A DNA stretch of 64,000 nt. Source: a virus. The notes beneath the pieces are model-generated. The model was not told the DNA's origin and did not search any database. It was given only the letters and a program-made list of their open reading frames with translations. Location of the stretch: positions 1 to 64,000 of the IMG/VR virus record IMGVR_UViG_3300005842_000001; one strand, given 5' to 3'. The position numbers and the translations under genes are program-made. Numbering within the stretch: position 1 is the first letter of the stretch; each line of letters begins with the position of its first letter. Positions 23,144 to 31,706 of the stretch are shown here, piece after piece.

Positions 23144-23476
23144 ATGCAAGTTGTCGTCCTGCTCGTCAAGGATCACATTCAGTACAAGTGTCCTGCTTGC
23201 GGCTGGCATGATCTGCCTGTGAAGGTGAACGTAAAAGAAAACAGATCATGGGAATGGAACGGCGATTTAGAAAAGCCGACGATCACTCCATCAGTGAGGC
23301 ACTTTCACAACGGCATGCCAGCAGAAGGCATCAAGCCTTTTTGTTGCCATTACTACATCAGAAATGGCGTGTTTGAGTTCCTGCCTGATTGCACTCACGA
23401 CAAGGCCGGGCAAACTATTCCAATGACACCGTACACAGATGCGGAAGTTAAACTTCATTCACTCGAAACGAAATAA
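23144..23476 (+). CDS. DUF6527-like protein, 110 aa
   Basis: CPACGWHDLPV, WEWNGDLEKPTITPSV, CCHYYIRNG and FLPDCTHDKAGQT match the pattern of the small phage DUF6527 family. Cys/His residues suggest a metal site. It lies between terminase and portal genes, as often in phages. Function unknown. Confidence 0.75.
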   Translation: MQVVVLLVKDHIQYKCPACGWHDLPVKVNVKENRSWEWNGDLEKPTITPSVRHFHNGMPAEGIKPFCCHYYIRNGVFEFLPDCTHDKAGQTIPMTPYTDAEVKLHSLETK

Positions 23477-23485
23477 GGGACAGTC

Positions 23486-26400
23486 ATGAATCAATTACCA
23501 ATGAATCCTGGCAACGACATGACCGACGTTCGCATCAAGTCGGGACTATTCGGCGGCATGGGCGGTATTGGCCGACAGATGGGCCGGGTGATGTACCGCA
23601 CCGGGCAGTTCCTCGGTGTCATGCCTTGGGAGACGCCGAGACGTTCACAGATCGGGGTCGATCCCATCGGTGAAGAGTTCATGCTCAATGAGGATCAGCA
23701 AGCTAAGGCCCGCTTGATGGGTCAGAAAATCTATCACGAGTTTGTTGCTGGTCGTTTCAGCTTCTTGTCCAACGACGATGGCAAGAGCAACGAAACGCCT
23801 CAGATGCGTGAAGAATACTGGAAGTTTGCAGTCACAGAGCCAGCGCTTGACGCTGCTCTGTGGACAAAGATCACCGCAGTCATCGCCAATGAATTGATCA
23901 TCAAGCCATCATCGAAGTCAGGCTTTGATCGATACATTGCCGATTGGGTGCATGACTGCATTATCAGATGCAAGGGCGGCTTGCGCAACATCGGTGAGCA
24001 GATTCTCTTTCATGGTCAAGTGTACGGCAATGTGTTATGTGAACCGAAATGGAAGCACGAGCATCGGCAAGTCCACTCAACGATGTTCCCTTATGGTTTC
24101 TGGACGCTGAAGGATTTCGTTGCAAAGCCACCGGGCGATTACAAATTGGAAATCGATGGCTTCAGAAACATCACCGGCGTCTGGTCGGCAAAAACTGCTG
24201 AATGGTTCGATCCTACTTACTTCGTTTATTGGGCTCACAAGCCGATCTATGGCAACATGGGCGGCACGTCGGGCGTTCGCAGTGTCAGACGAGCTTGCAC
24301 TCTTCTAAAGCTGGCCCACAACTATCGAGGCATCTACCTTGAGCAGTTCGGCTTGCCGATGATCAAGGCGACTTACCCCCAGAACGATGACGACTCTCAG
24401 CGCATCGCAAGAGCAGCGATTCAACACGCTCGATCACTCGGCTACATCTTGATACCAGAAGGTGTTGACGTTGAGGCATTGACACTGGCACAGCGCGGCG
24501 AGTCTGACTATCAGGATGCCATTGACGATTACCGAAAAGAAATCTTCCTTGGGCAGACAGGATCGTACCTGTATGCGATGGAAGGAAGCGTAGGTCATGC
24601 TGCTGGCAATTCAGAGACTCACCGCAGTACGCTTGATCTGTGGGTTGGGTATCTCAGCAAGATTCTGGAAGAGATTCTCAATGATCAGATCATTCCCTGG
24701 CTGATCACGCTAAATATATACAACGCTGATCCGCCACGAGCTATGATCGGCGGCGTCAACGATGAAGATTTGAAAGCATCACTTGAGGTTGACGATAAAT
24801 TGATTAGCTGGGGTGTTGAGCTTGATGAAGATGAACTACGAGATCGCTACCACCGATCAGCGCCAAAGAATGGCAAGGGCATTGGCGGCATGAATCGCTT
24901 GATGCTTGGGATGAACAATGGCATGGGAGCAAACAATGTACAAGGCAACCCGTTCGCTGGGCAAGCCGCTTCATTCCCGTTGCAGAATCAGGGGCAAGCC
25001 GCGAATAACAATACACCGCCGCAAAGAGATGATCAGACAGTTAAGTTCTCAGCAGATGACGAGGACTTTACACAGCAGCAAAACTATACTTGCGGAACGG
25101 CATCACTCCGATTCGCCATGAACCATTTTGGTGTCACTCCGCCTGAAGAAAGTGTGCTGTCCCTATTACTTGGTACGACACCAGCACAAGGCACGAATGC
25201 AGCCTCAATCGTGAGGCTGGCAAAGCAGAATGGGCTAGAGGCTGAAGGCCAGTCCAACATGACAATGCTCGAAATGTCAGAGCGTCTGAAGGATGGGGCA
25301 GTCGTACTGGCTCCCATTCAGAAGTTCGGGTCACCTGAAGAGAAAGCGAAGAATCAGACTGGTCACTGGATCGCTGTAACACGTCTTGATGGTTCAAGCG
25401 GTATGCTTGAATACTTCGATCCAGTTTTGGGCAGTGACAAGCCCTGCTGGGAGTCGTTGCAGACGTTCGCTGCCAACTGGCATGATCGAGATGGTGATGG
25501 GAAGATGTTGCCCAGGTATGCGATCACGATCAGCGAACCTAAAAAAAAAATGACATTCAGCACCGATGATCTGCAACTTGGATACATCTCGATTCCGCTG
25601 CCTGAGTTCGCTGAAGCAATCCAGAAGGTGCAAAGCGCGATCGATCCTGCTGACTTGATCAAGACTGAGAATGATCATCATATCACGTTGCTTTATGGTT
25701 GTGGCGCTGACAGCTTCGATGACAGCGTGAAGCTCTGCGCTAGCATTGCACCAATCAAGATGACTTTTGGCGGCACATTCACACTGTCGCCAAAAGATGC
25801 GGACCATGACGTTCTGGCGTTCAAAGTCTATGGCGATGCTCTTGAGAAAGCAAACTACAGTCTCGCCAGCGGGTTAGAAGTCAAGCAAGACTACGATACC
25901 TTCCAGCCCCACGTCAAAATAGGGCGGCTCAAACAAGGGGCAGGGTCAAAATATACTTCACCATCATTTGCGGGCTTCTCAGCATTGCTGGGCGATTCCA
26001 AGGTGGCTGAGTCTGCTCAGTTCAAGGTAAAGGGTGGTGAAGCGTTAAGCCTCCCTTTTGCCGCAGTGTCTGATTTACCAGTTCTGAAGTTCTCAGAAGA
26101 GCCAGCAAGCGATGAAGTTGCCAAGCCGGGTAAAGATGGCGACAAAGCAGATAAGCTGCTACAGAACGTCAAGGAAGACGGTACAGCGATCCTGGCTCGA
26201 CTTTGCAAAATGGCATATCGCCGCATGCTTGATAATGGCGTTGGTGGCAGTCAGCTATTCACGATGCAAGAGAGGAACGAACTCACCGAAGCATTCTTGG
26301 GCTGTGTGATCAATGCCAATCTGCTTGGTCGATCATCCACCATCAGCAAGTTCCTGAGAGACCAAGATGAATCGAGAGTTGATCGATTCGCTGATGAAAC

Positions 26401-27793
26401 GCCATTCGATGCGTTTTCATCTGCCCTTGATCCTTTGCGCCCTGAGCTAGCGATTGATTATTTCAAAAATCTGTTCCCGATGATCGGCGTTGATCCAGTG
26501 GCGTACATTCCGCAGATGAGGCGATATGCCTTCACGTTGGCGGTTGCAACCGAGACAACTCTTCTTGGTAAGGTTCACGATCTACTGACTGATGCACTAC
26601 ACGAAGGAACGCTTGACACTCAATTCAAGATCGATGATCTGCTAAAGAAGACTGGCGTGGCTCCTGAAAACCCGCAGTACAGTGAAATGGTTTTCAGGAC
26701 GAACATGATGGACGCCTACACGACTGGCACGACAGATCAGGCAAAAGACCCGACCATTGCCGAAGCGTACCCGGTGTGGCGATACGATGGCATCGACGAC
26801 GAACGCGCTGGGAAAGATCATCGCCCCAAGTTCGGGAAGTATTATCCATCGTCAGCAGAGTTTGCTGATGTTCGTGGTGATCGTCCTTATAACTGTGTTC
26901 TCCCTGGGCAGATGACACAGGGAAGAATCAATGGGGCATTAAAAGCCCACTATTCTGGCGAAGCGGTCGAGATTTATAGTGACAGTGGTGATATTATTTC
27001 CCTGACCGTCAACCATCCCGTATTGACCGATAGAGGCTTTATTCGTGCTGGCGAAGTGAAGGAAGGAGATTATCTTGTCAGCTATTCCGGGGAACATCAA
27101 ATCCCTGTTCTTGGTGAAGACTATCAATACTTTCCAACCTTGATCGAAGATGTATTTGAGACGATTAGTGTAGTTAAAGGTAGGTCGGCTAGGGCTTCTG
27201 CCCCAGTTTCCCTTTTCAAGCTCTATGGCGATGAGTTGTTCCTTGAAAGCAAGATCGACGTTGTAGGCTCCTATCGGGAATTGCTGTTCAATGGTGTGCC
27301 CCATGATTCTGAGCGTGTTCGCAACTCTATCCTCTCTGGGGCTACGGTGAAGCTGCATGGCATACCACGAAGCAGCACGCTTCAATTTAACAGCCATGCT
27401 GTCAGTCATCCCTCTTCTAGCGGCGTGGGCCTTAGCGACTTGCTTGGCTCTGATGCGTTTGCTCATCAAACTCCATTTAGTCTTTTCTGCTTCGGATCGG
27501 CCTCGCACCTTTATTCCCAATTTGACGAATTGCTTTCTAAGACAACTTCTGTCGATGTTCAGTTTGTCGGCAAGAGCCTTCATGGAGGCACCGGCAAGGT
27601 AGCGTTTAGCAAGGCGAGAAAGATTAGGAATTTCCATTACGATGGTCCTGTGTTTGATTGCTCAACTGATGTTGGATATTTTATAGTAAATAACATCTTC
27701 ATTTCAAATTGCCGCTGCTGTCCTACGATGATCTACAAGACAACATGGCAACAGTTGCAGGATCAAGGTAAGAGCGTAGAGACAAGCTGGTAG
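23486..27793 (+). CDS. Portal-C39-2H-MuF fusion protein with intein
   Basis: The 1435-residue precursor combines several parts. Residues about 1-490 are a Mu-like (DUF935-type) portal. Next is a C39-like peptidase domain with C536 (YTCGTASLRF) and H627 (GHWIAVT), and an Asp in YFDP. Then comes a 2H-phosphoesterase-like domain with HITLLYG (about 732) and a weaker HVKIGRL (about 809). The end is a MuF head-morphogenesis domain finishing DRPYN-CRCCPTMIY. An intein (1137-1408) interrupts the conserved NCRC of MuF; removal leaves 1163 residues. Portal and MuF act at the head vertex; the two enzyme-like inserts are probably carried there or act in maturation (inference). Starts after AAGGGACAGTC. 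Confidence 0.85.
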   Translation: MNQLPMNPGNDMTDVRIKSGLFGGMGGIGRQMGRVMYRTGQFLGVMPWETPRRSQIGVDPIGEEFMLNEDQQAKARLMGQKIYHEFVAGRFSFLSNDDGKSNETPQMREEYWKFAVTEPALDAALWTKITAVIANELIIKPSSKSGFDRYIADWVHDCIIRCKGGLRNIGEQILFHGQVYGNVLCEPKWKHEHRQVHSTMFPYGFWTLKDFVAKPPGDYKLEIDGFRNITGVWSAKTAEWFDPTYFVYWAHKPIYGNMGGTSGVRSVRRACTLLKLAHNYRGIYLEQFGLPMIKATYPQNDDDSQRIARAAIQHARSLGYILIPEGVDVEALTLAQRGESDYQDAIDDYRKEIFLGQTGSYLYAMEGSVGHAAGNSETHRSTLDLWVGYLSKILEEILNDQIIPWLITLNIYNADPPRAMIGGVNDEDLKASLEVDDKLISWGVELDEDELRDRYHRSAPKNGKGIGGMNRLMLGMNNGMGANNVQGNPFAGQAASFPLQNQGQAANNNTPPQRDDQTVKFSADDEDFTQQQNYTCGTASLRFAMNHFGVTPPEESVLSLLLGTTPAQGTNAASIVRLAKQNGLEAEGQSNMTMLEMSERLKDGAVVLAPIQKFGSPEEKAKNQTGHWIAVTRLDGSSGMLEYFDPVLGSDKPCWESLQTFAANWHDRDGDGKMLPRYAITISEPKKKMTFSTDDLQLGYISIPLPEFAEAIQKVQSAIDPADLIKTENDHHITLLYGCGADSFDDSVKLCASIAPIKMTFGGTFTLSPKDADHDVLAFKVYGDALEKANYSLASGLEVKQDYDTFQPHVKIGRLKQGAGSKYTSPSFAGFSALLGDSKVAESAQFKVKGGEALSLPFAAVSDLPVLKFSEEPASDEVAKPGKDGDKADKLLQNVKEDGTAILARLCKMAYRRMLDNGVGGSQLFTMQERNELTEAFLGCVINANLLGRSSTISKFLRDQDESRVDRFADETPFDAFSSALDPLRPELAIDYFKNLFPMIGVDPVAYIPQMRRYAFTLAVATETTLLGKVHDLLTDALHEGTLDTQFKIDDLLKKTGVAPENPQYSEMVFRTNMMDAYTTGTTDQAKDPTIAEAYPVWRYDGIDDERAGKDHRPKFGKYYPSSAEFADVRGDRPYNCVLPGQMTQGRINGALKAHYSGEAVEIYSDSGDIISLTVNHPVLTDRGFIRAGEVKEGDYLVSYSGEHQIPVLGEDYQYFPTLIEDVFETISVVKGRSARASAPVSLFKLYGDELFLESKIDVVGSYRELLFNGVPHDSERVRNSILSGATVKLHGIPRSSTLQFNSHAVSHPSSSGVGLSDLLGSDAFAHQTPFSLFCFGSASHLYSQFDELLSKTTSVDVQFVGKSLHGGTGKVAFSKARKIRNFHYDGPVFDCSTDVGYFIVNNIFISNCRCCPTMIYKTTWQQLQDQGKSVETSW
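26939..27637 (-). CDS. Antisense Vsr/PD-(D/E)XK-like homing endonuclease nested in the intein
   Basis: A 232-residue frame lying wholly inside the intein on the opposite strand, in exact codon register with it. N-terminal helix-turn-helix (YLAGASMKALADKLNIDR, then GIKVRGRSEAEKTKW). Nuclease core: SPREDRVANTL, QQFPIGAYNVDLAF, IAIELEKGNW and FDQGWKVLIVFT, then GIADKIISFL. This order (E, D, ExE with a following Trp-turn) is that of Vsr/DUF559-like homing endonucleases. ATG 27637 has AGGA eight bases upstream and a TTGAAA-N16-TATAAA sequence further upstream. Its stop is the antisense of a Leu TTA codon. Confidence 0.8.
   Translation of the reverse strand: MEIPNLSRLAKRYLAGASMKALADKLNIDRSCLRKQFVKLGIKVRGRSEAEKTKWSLMSKRIRAKQVAKAHAARRGMTDSMAVKLKRAASWYAMQLHRSPREDRVANTLRIMGHTIEQQFPIGAYNVDLAFKEQLIAIELEKGNWGRSPSRPTFNYTNRLKYIFDQGWKVLIVFTKNRDLMFPGIADKIISFLHFASTNKASIGQYGMVDGQGNNITTVTINLDRFARIVGF
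27680..27707 (-). promoter_or_regulatory. Promoter-like element for the antisense endonuclease
   Basis: On the minus strand TTGAAA (27707-27702), 16-base spacer, TATAAA (27685-27680), about 43 bases before ATG 27637. It lies within the sense codons of the intein C-terminus. Confidence 0.5.
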
Positions 27794-27888
27794 CTGGTCA
27801 TTGCCCAGAGTGTTCCTACTATGAAGACAACGCAACATGGCCCGGAGTTGCTGAAACGTGTCGAGGTAAGTTGGTAGCTTGGAGGCAA

Positions 27889-28242
27889 ATGATGCAAGCC
27901 TTACCGCCCCCGGACAATGATACATTCACCACTCTCTTGAGGGCATTAACTGCTGGTGTGCTGGGCATGATAGGTGCGAGCTTCTCTTCCTTAGATCGAG
28001 CAGTGAAGGGGAAAGAAATGTTCTGGCACCTGGGCTTGTCACTGTTTCTCTCTGGACTTACTTTTTGCACGTTGGTATCTATCTGGCCAGGTATTTATTG
28101 GATCGTGTGGCTTCTTCCTTCGTTCGTGATCGGCTTCTGTGTCTACGGCATTGCAGTTGCATTGAAAAAAAACAGCAAGTCTGCCGAAGACTTCGACGTT
28201 ACTAAAGTCATCAAAAAGAAAACAGGCATAGAAGGAGATTAG
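27889..28242 (+). CDS. Membrane protein, holin-like, 117 aa
   Basis: Three hydrophobic segments (LLRALTAGVLGMIGASF, LGLSLFLSGLTFCTLVSI, IYWIVWLLPSFVIGFCVYGIAVAL) and a charged C-terminal tail. Size and topology fit a phage holin. ATG 27889 follows TTGGAGG closely. The same frame is open back to 27772 and encodes HCPECSYYEDN...ETCRGKLVAWRQ, so the true start may be a non-ATG codon such as CTG 27787. Confidence 0.55.
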   Translation: MMQALPPPDNDTFTTLLRALTAGVLGMIGASFSSLDRAVKGKEMFWHLGLSLFLSGLTFCTLVSIWPGIYWIVWLLPSFVIGFCVYGIAVALKKNSKSAEDFDVTKVIKKKTGIEGD

Positions 28243-28245
28243 GTC

Positions 28246-28626
28246 ATGTTCGTGATTCTCTGGGTGCTTGACAACATTGGAACCGCGCTCACAGTTGCAG
28301 CGGCTTTAGTAATCTTTGCGGTCGTTTGCGTACCGATGAGTCACCGACCTATAATTGAAAGAGTGTTCGGATTGTTCATCGGAATTTCGACGATGGGATC
28401 AGCACTTGATCGTTTTGCGCAGGTCATGGCTCAATATGACGTAGATGGTAGCGTTCGTTGCGTGGCTATGCTCATCTTCGATATTTCAAAAATGGGCATC
28501 GTGATTACAGGCGGCATGTTGCTCTATCGGTATATCGTGATGAAGAGAATGAACTGCGCTAGTGCTGATCGTTATGTGAAAAAATTGTCTGATCAAAAGA
28601 CTCCATTTTTTGCGGTGTCTCATTAA
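28246..28626 (+). CDS. Membrane protein, 126 aa
   Basis: Three hydrophobic segments (about 9-32, 40-55, 78-98), then a basic tail. SD GAAGGAGATTAGGTC. It follows the holin-like gene and may work with it. Function unknown. Confidence 0.55.
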   Translation: MFVILWVLDNIGTALTVAAALVIFAVVCVPMSHRPIIERVFGLFIGISTMGSALDRFAQVMAQYDVDGSVRCVAMLIFDISKMGIVITGGMLLYRYIVMKRMNCASADRYVKKLSDQKTPFFAVSH

Positions 28627-28634
28627 GCTACGAA

Positions 28635-28662
28635 TCGTGCCAGTGGTAAAACGCTGGCACGA
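28635..28662 (+). terminator. Stem-loop without T-tract
   Basis: TCGTGCCAG (28635-28643) and CTGGCACGA (28654-28662), perfect 9-base stem, loop of 10. No T-run follows, so it may be a weak terminator or an mRNA-stabilising hairpin between genes. Confidence 0.45.
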
Positions 28663-28682
28663 ATTATGAAAGGTAGAAGTTG

Positions 28683-31600
28683 ATGCGAACTATTACGCAG
28701 TCAATTGTGCGCAGGAGAGCGCAAAGTGCGATTCTAGGTCAACGTGGCTCCCTCACGCCGCCATTCTATGCCGGTGCTGTTTCAATCGCACCGCCACTGT
28801 CGTCAAGGTATCTTGCCTACCACGAAGGCTCCCTGGGCGTTCTCGATGGTAGCGGCAACCCGCAAACTACTGCGTTCGGCATCGTCGGCACATGGCAGGA
28901 CCAGAGCGTCAACGGCAACCATCGCGTTCAGTCCAACAATGCTCTCCGCCCATTTGCCCGTACAGCCAGCACGCCTGGACTCAAAGTCGTACCAGCAGTC
29001 TACCCGTTCACAGATAACGCTAGAGCGCTTCCTTGTTCGACAATCATCATCGACAAACGAAACACGTCGTTCTATGCCATCGTCGACACCGATTATCAAG
29101 TTGCCTTCAATAATGCAGAATCAAGGGTACTTTGGTCAAGCAGTGCTGGCACGTTGCAATATGATTTAGCATCCTTGAGCTTTGGAAGGCTTCAATGGGT
29201 AGATGCCGGGGGAACGCACGATACTGGACTACGACTCTCGGCAGGATGGAATCTCGTTGGGGTGCAACTACTTGCAACAGCGGTCGTGGTCTGGGTCAAC
29301 GATCAAAGCGTTTCTTATGCTGCTCTCAGTGCCGGCACGGTCACAGGCGACATACTGTTTAACAATGCTGGCGGGGTATCAAGTTGGAAGGGAAGTTGCC
29401 CGGTGGCTGTTCTGCACACTCCCGCCATTACTGCTGGCGAAAAGTCTTCCTTGATTGATCCGTGGGCCAGAAGCCGAAGAGTGAATTACACGACATCAAC
29501 CACCCCGCTCTTGATCGGTTTCGGCAACTCGCTGGCTTCTGGATTATCCGCAAAAGATTGGCAGGGCTACCTCTGGCAGTGCGATTACGGCGACGCGCTT
29601 TACCACAATGTTGCATTTGCCGGCAAGCAGTGGACTGATGCGAACGATCCACTGAATCTAAATGGCGTCAATCTTAATGACATTAACAGGCTTGGCATCT
29701 GTCTCGGTGATCTTGGGACAAATGATATATATTTAGGAGTCCCGGCAGCCACAGCGTTCGCCAATCGTTCTACTGTGATTGCCAGATTGCGTGCTGCTGG
29801 TCTGTTTTTCATTGAGCTATTACTCACCCCTTCTTTGGGGATTGTGAATGCAGGGCATGAGGCAGAGAGACTTGCCTATAATGCGTTGGTGCTGGCGGAA
29901 ACTGATAGGGTTCACAGTAACTATAAGATCGGCATTCCAGCTAATCTTGCTGACTATAGCAACCTTGATTATTACACTGTTGATGGTGTGCATTACACCA
30001 GGCTGGGGCATGCTCAGTATCCGCCTGAGTTCCAGTCTGCATTGAATTCAGTGCTTGCGTTGAGAAGCCAGGTCAGTACGCTGCAAGCTAAGTATTATTT
30101 CAATGGCGATTATTCTGACAGCACCATTTACACCAGAGACTTGACAGTCATCACAGGAAGTCCGTCTTTCAGTGCTGGGATTGGCGGACAACAGCGACTC
30201 ACTCTCGTCAAGGCATCCAGTCAAAGCGTCTCCCACATTGTTGCCAGTAGTGGAAACAATCCGGGTGTCTTTGACTGGTATCCAATGACGATTGCGTTTT
30301 GGTTGACTACGACCAATTCAACAAGTGGTACGATCATAGCCAACAGTGACAATGCCGGCGTTGGCTTCAATTGCTATCTCGATACGCATGGCCAGATTCA
30401 TTTCGACTTGGTTCGGCAAGCAGCGGCAGGCAGTGTCGCATCAGGGCCAACGTCATTTGCAGTTAATGACGGCGTGACACGGTTTGTTGCTATTGTCATT
30501 GATTCAGCCGGAGTGAGGATTTATGTCTCTCCTACCTCCAACCCTGCCCTTGCAGGACTGGAAACATCGACGGCATGGACTGGCACTCCTGGGAAGTTTG
30601 TGCCGTCCAGCCGGGCATTGCGTATAGGCGTGGATCAAGCCGGAACTACTTTCACCGACATGTCGATGCAGACGTGTTACTTCTTTGCGGAATCTAAGTC
30701 ACTGGTAGACCTGCAAGCACTTCAGGCGATCCCCGGAACAGCAGCGCCAGAACCACCAGTTTTGACCACTGGTGTTTACACGACAGGAAGTATGCCGGTC
30801 ACTGCACTCCCACCGCTGAACCACAACAGTACAATTACGCTCTACAAGTTCTACATAGCTTTGCACAGCGGGGGAGCGCATCCTGATGATTTCACCCTTG
30901 CTGGCACTTCTGTCACACCCAATTTCACATACACAGTTACTGACGGTCAGGACTACCACATCAGATGTACGGCAGTAAATGCAATTGGCGAAAGTGCCGA
31001 TAGCAATGTTGTGACGTTTACCGCTACCGCTGTTTCGTCAGTGGCCGGAGCTACAGTGATATTCGATGCCTGGGTTGGCCCTTACACTGACGATGGAGTA
31101 ACGCTCTGCACTGCCAGCGGCGACAGGATTAAGCAACTCACGAATCAAGCCGTGGCTAACTACGGATCGCAGCCGACCGCCAACCTCCGGGGCGTCTACA
31201 AGATGTACCGGCAGAACGGGCGGCCAGCGATTCAGTTCAGCGGTGGCCAGTTCCTGAAGTTCTTGAACGCGATCAACACCTGGCCTTGCACGGTTGCTAT
31301 CGCCGGGTATTGGCGGGACTTTACCGGCGTCAATGGTCGCATCTTGGGACTAGGCGGCCCGCAGAGCTTGTTCAGTACCGGCACCAACTGGACAGCCTAC
31401 GCCATACCAGGCGGGTTTACTCAAGACCTGGGGGCCAGCGCATCAGTTCCTAAAGTAGCTGTCATCCGCTTCGATCATTCAGCGGCCTGGAAAGTTTGTT
31501 TCAATGGTGTGCTTGGCGGCAACCTCCAATTTAACGCTGCGGCATCCGGCAATCTTGCTATCGGTGCTCACGGTGACGATGGCGGGGAATGGGCTGATGT

Positions 31601-31697
31601 TGAGTTTTATCGCTTCAAATTCTGGCCCAGCATTCTCAATGATGCCAATGTGCTGCTGGCCGCTGCCGAAATGAACAGCCTGCTGGCGATTTACTAA
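28683..31697 (+). CDS. Tail protein with SGNH esterase and LamG-like domains
   Basis: The 1004-residue protein has an N-terminal LamG-like region (about 40-260). A SGNH/GDSL hydrolase follows: block I IGFGNSLASG near 278, block III LGTNDIYL near 345, and DGVHYTRLGH near 435 with the catalytic Asp-His pair. Then come a LamG-like domain (about 460-690), a fibronectin-type III-like segment (about 695-785) and a second LamG-like C-terminus. Esterases of this type remove acetyl groups from host glycans; a receptor-binding or depolymerase-like tail role is inferred. Start 28683 follows AAAGGTAGAAGTTG. Confidence 0.75.
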   Translation: MRTITQSIVRRRAQSAILGQRGSLTPPFYAGAVSIAPPLSSRYLAYHEGSLGVLDGSGNPQTTAFGIVGTWQDQSVNGNHRVQSNNALRPFARTASTPGLKVVPAVYPFTDNARALPCSTIIIDKRNTSFYAIVDTDYQVAFNNAESRVLWSSSAGTLQYDLASLSFGRLQWVDAGGTHDTGLRLSAGWNLVGVQLLATAVVVWVNDQSVSYAALSAGTVTGDILFNNAGGVSSWKGSCPVAVLHTPAITAGEKSSLIDPWARSRRVNYTTSTTPLLIGFGNSLASGLSAKDWQGYLWQCDYGDALYHNVAFAGKQWTDANDPLNLNGVNLNDINRLGICLGDLGTNDIYLGVPAATAFANRSTVIARLRAAGLFFIELLLTPSLGIVNAGHEAERLAYNALVLAETDRVHSNYKIGIPANLADYSNLDYYTVDGVHYTRLGHAQYPPEFQSALNSVLALRSQVSTLQAKYYFNGDYSDSTIYTRDLTVITGSPSFSAGIGGQQRLTLVKASSQSVSHIVASSGNNPGVFDWYPMTIAFWLTTTNSTSGTIIANSDNAGVGFNCYLDTHGQIHFDLVRQAAAGSVASGPTSFAVNDGVTRFVAIVIDSAGVRIYVSPTSNPALAGLETSTAWTGTPGKFVPSSRALRIGVDQAGTTFTDMSMQTCYFFAESKSLVDLQALQAIPGTAAPEPPVLTTGVYTTGSMPVTALPPLNHNSTITLYKFYIALHSGGAHPDDFTLAGTSVTPNFTYTVTDGQDYHIRCTAVNAIGESADSNVVTFTATAVSSVAGATVIFDAWVGPYTDDGVTLCTASGDRIKQLTNQAVANYGSQPTANLRGVYKMYRQNGRPAIQFSGGQFLKFLNAINTWPCTVAIAGYWRDFTGVNGRILGLGGPQSLFSTGTNWTAYAIPGGFTQDLGASASVPKVAVIRFDHSAAWKVCFNGVLGGNLQFNAAASGNLAIGAHGDDGGEWADVEFYRFKFWPSILNDANVLLAAAEMNSLLAIY

Positions 31698-31706
31698 GGA
31701 ACCGTC

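Larger units (their letters stand above)
26894..27709 (+). mobile_element. Intein in the MuF domain (272 residues)
   Basis: Starts at C1137 (CVLPGQMTQ), with block B LTVNHPVLTDRGF, then GEVKEGDYLVS, and ends with block F/G GPVFDCSTDVGYFIV...FISN before +1 Cys. Terminal Asn and +1 Cys are present; the penultimate residue is Ser instead of the usual His, as in some phage inteins. No LAGLIDADG or HNH motif occurs in the sense reading. The middle instead matches the DGDxFxxxxIDVVGxxRxLL type of MuF inteins. The antisense strand encodes an endonuclease. Confidence 0.9.

Noticed and set aside
25534-25552. A-rich run AAAAAAAAAA in the fusion gene as a frameshift site
   Set aside because: The domain downstream (2H-like) continues in the same frame and no alternative frame product is supported.
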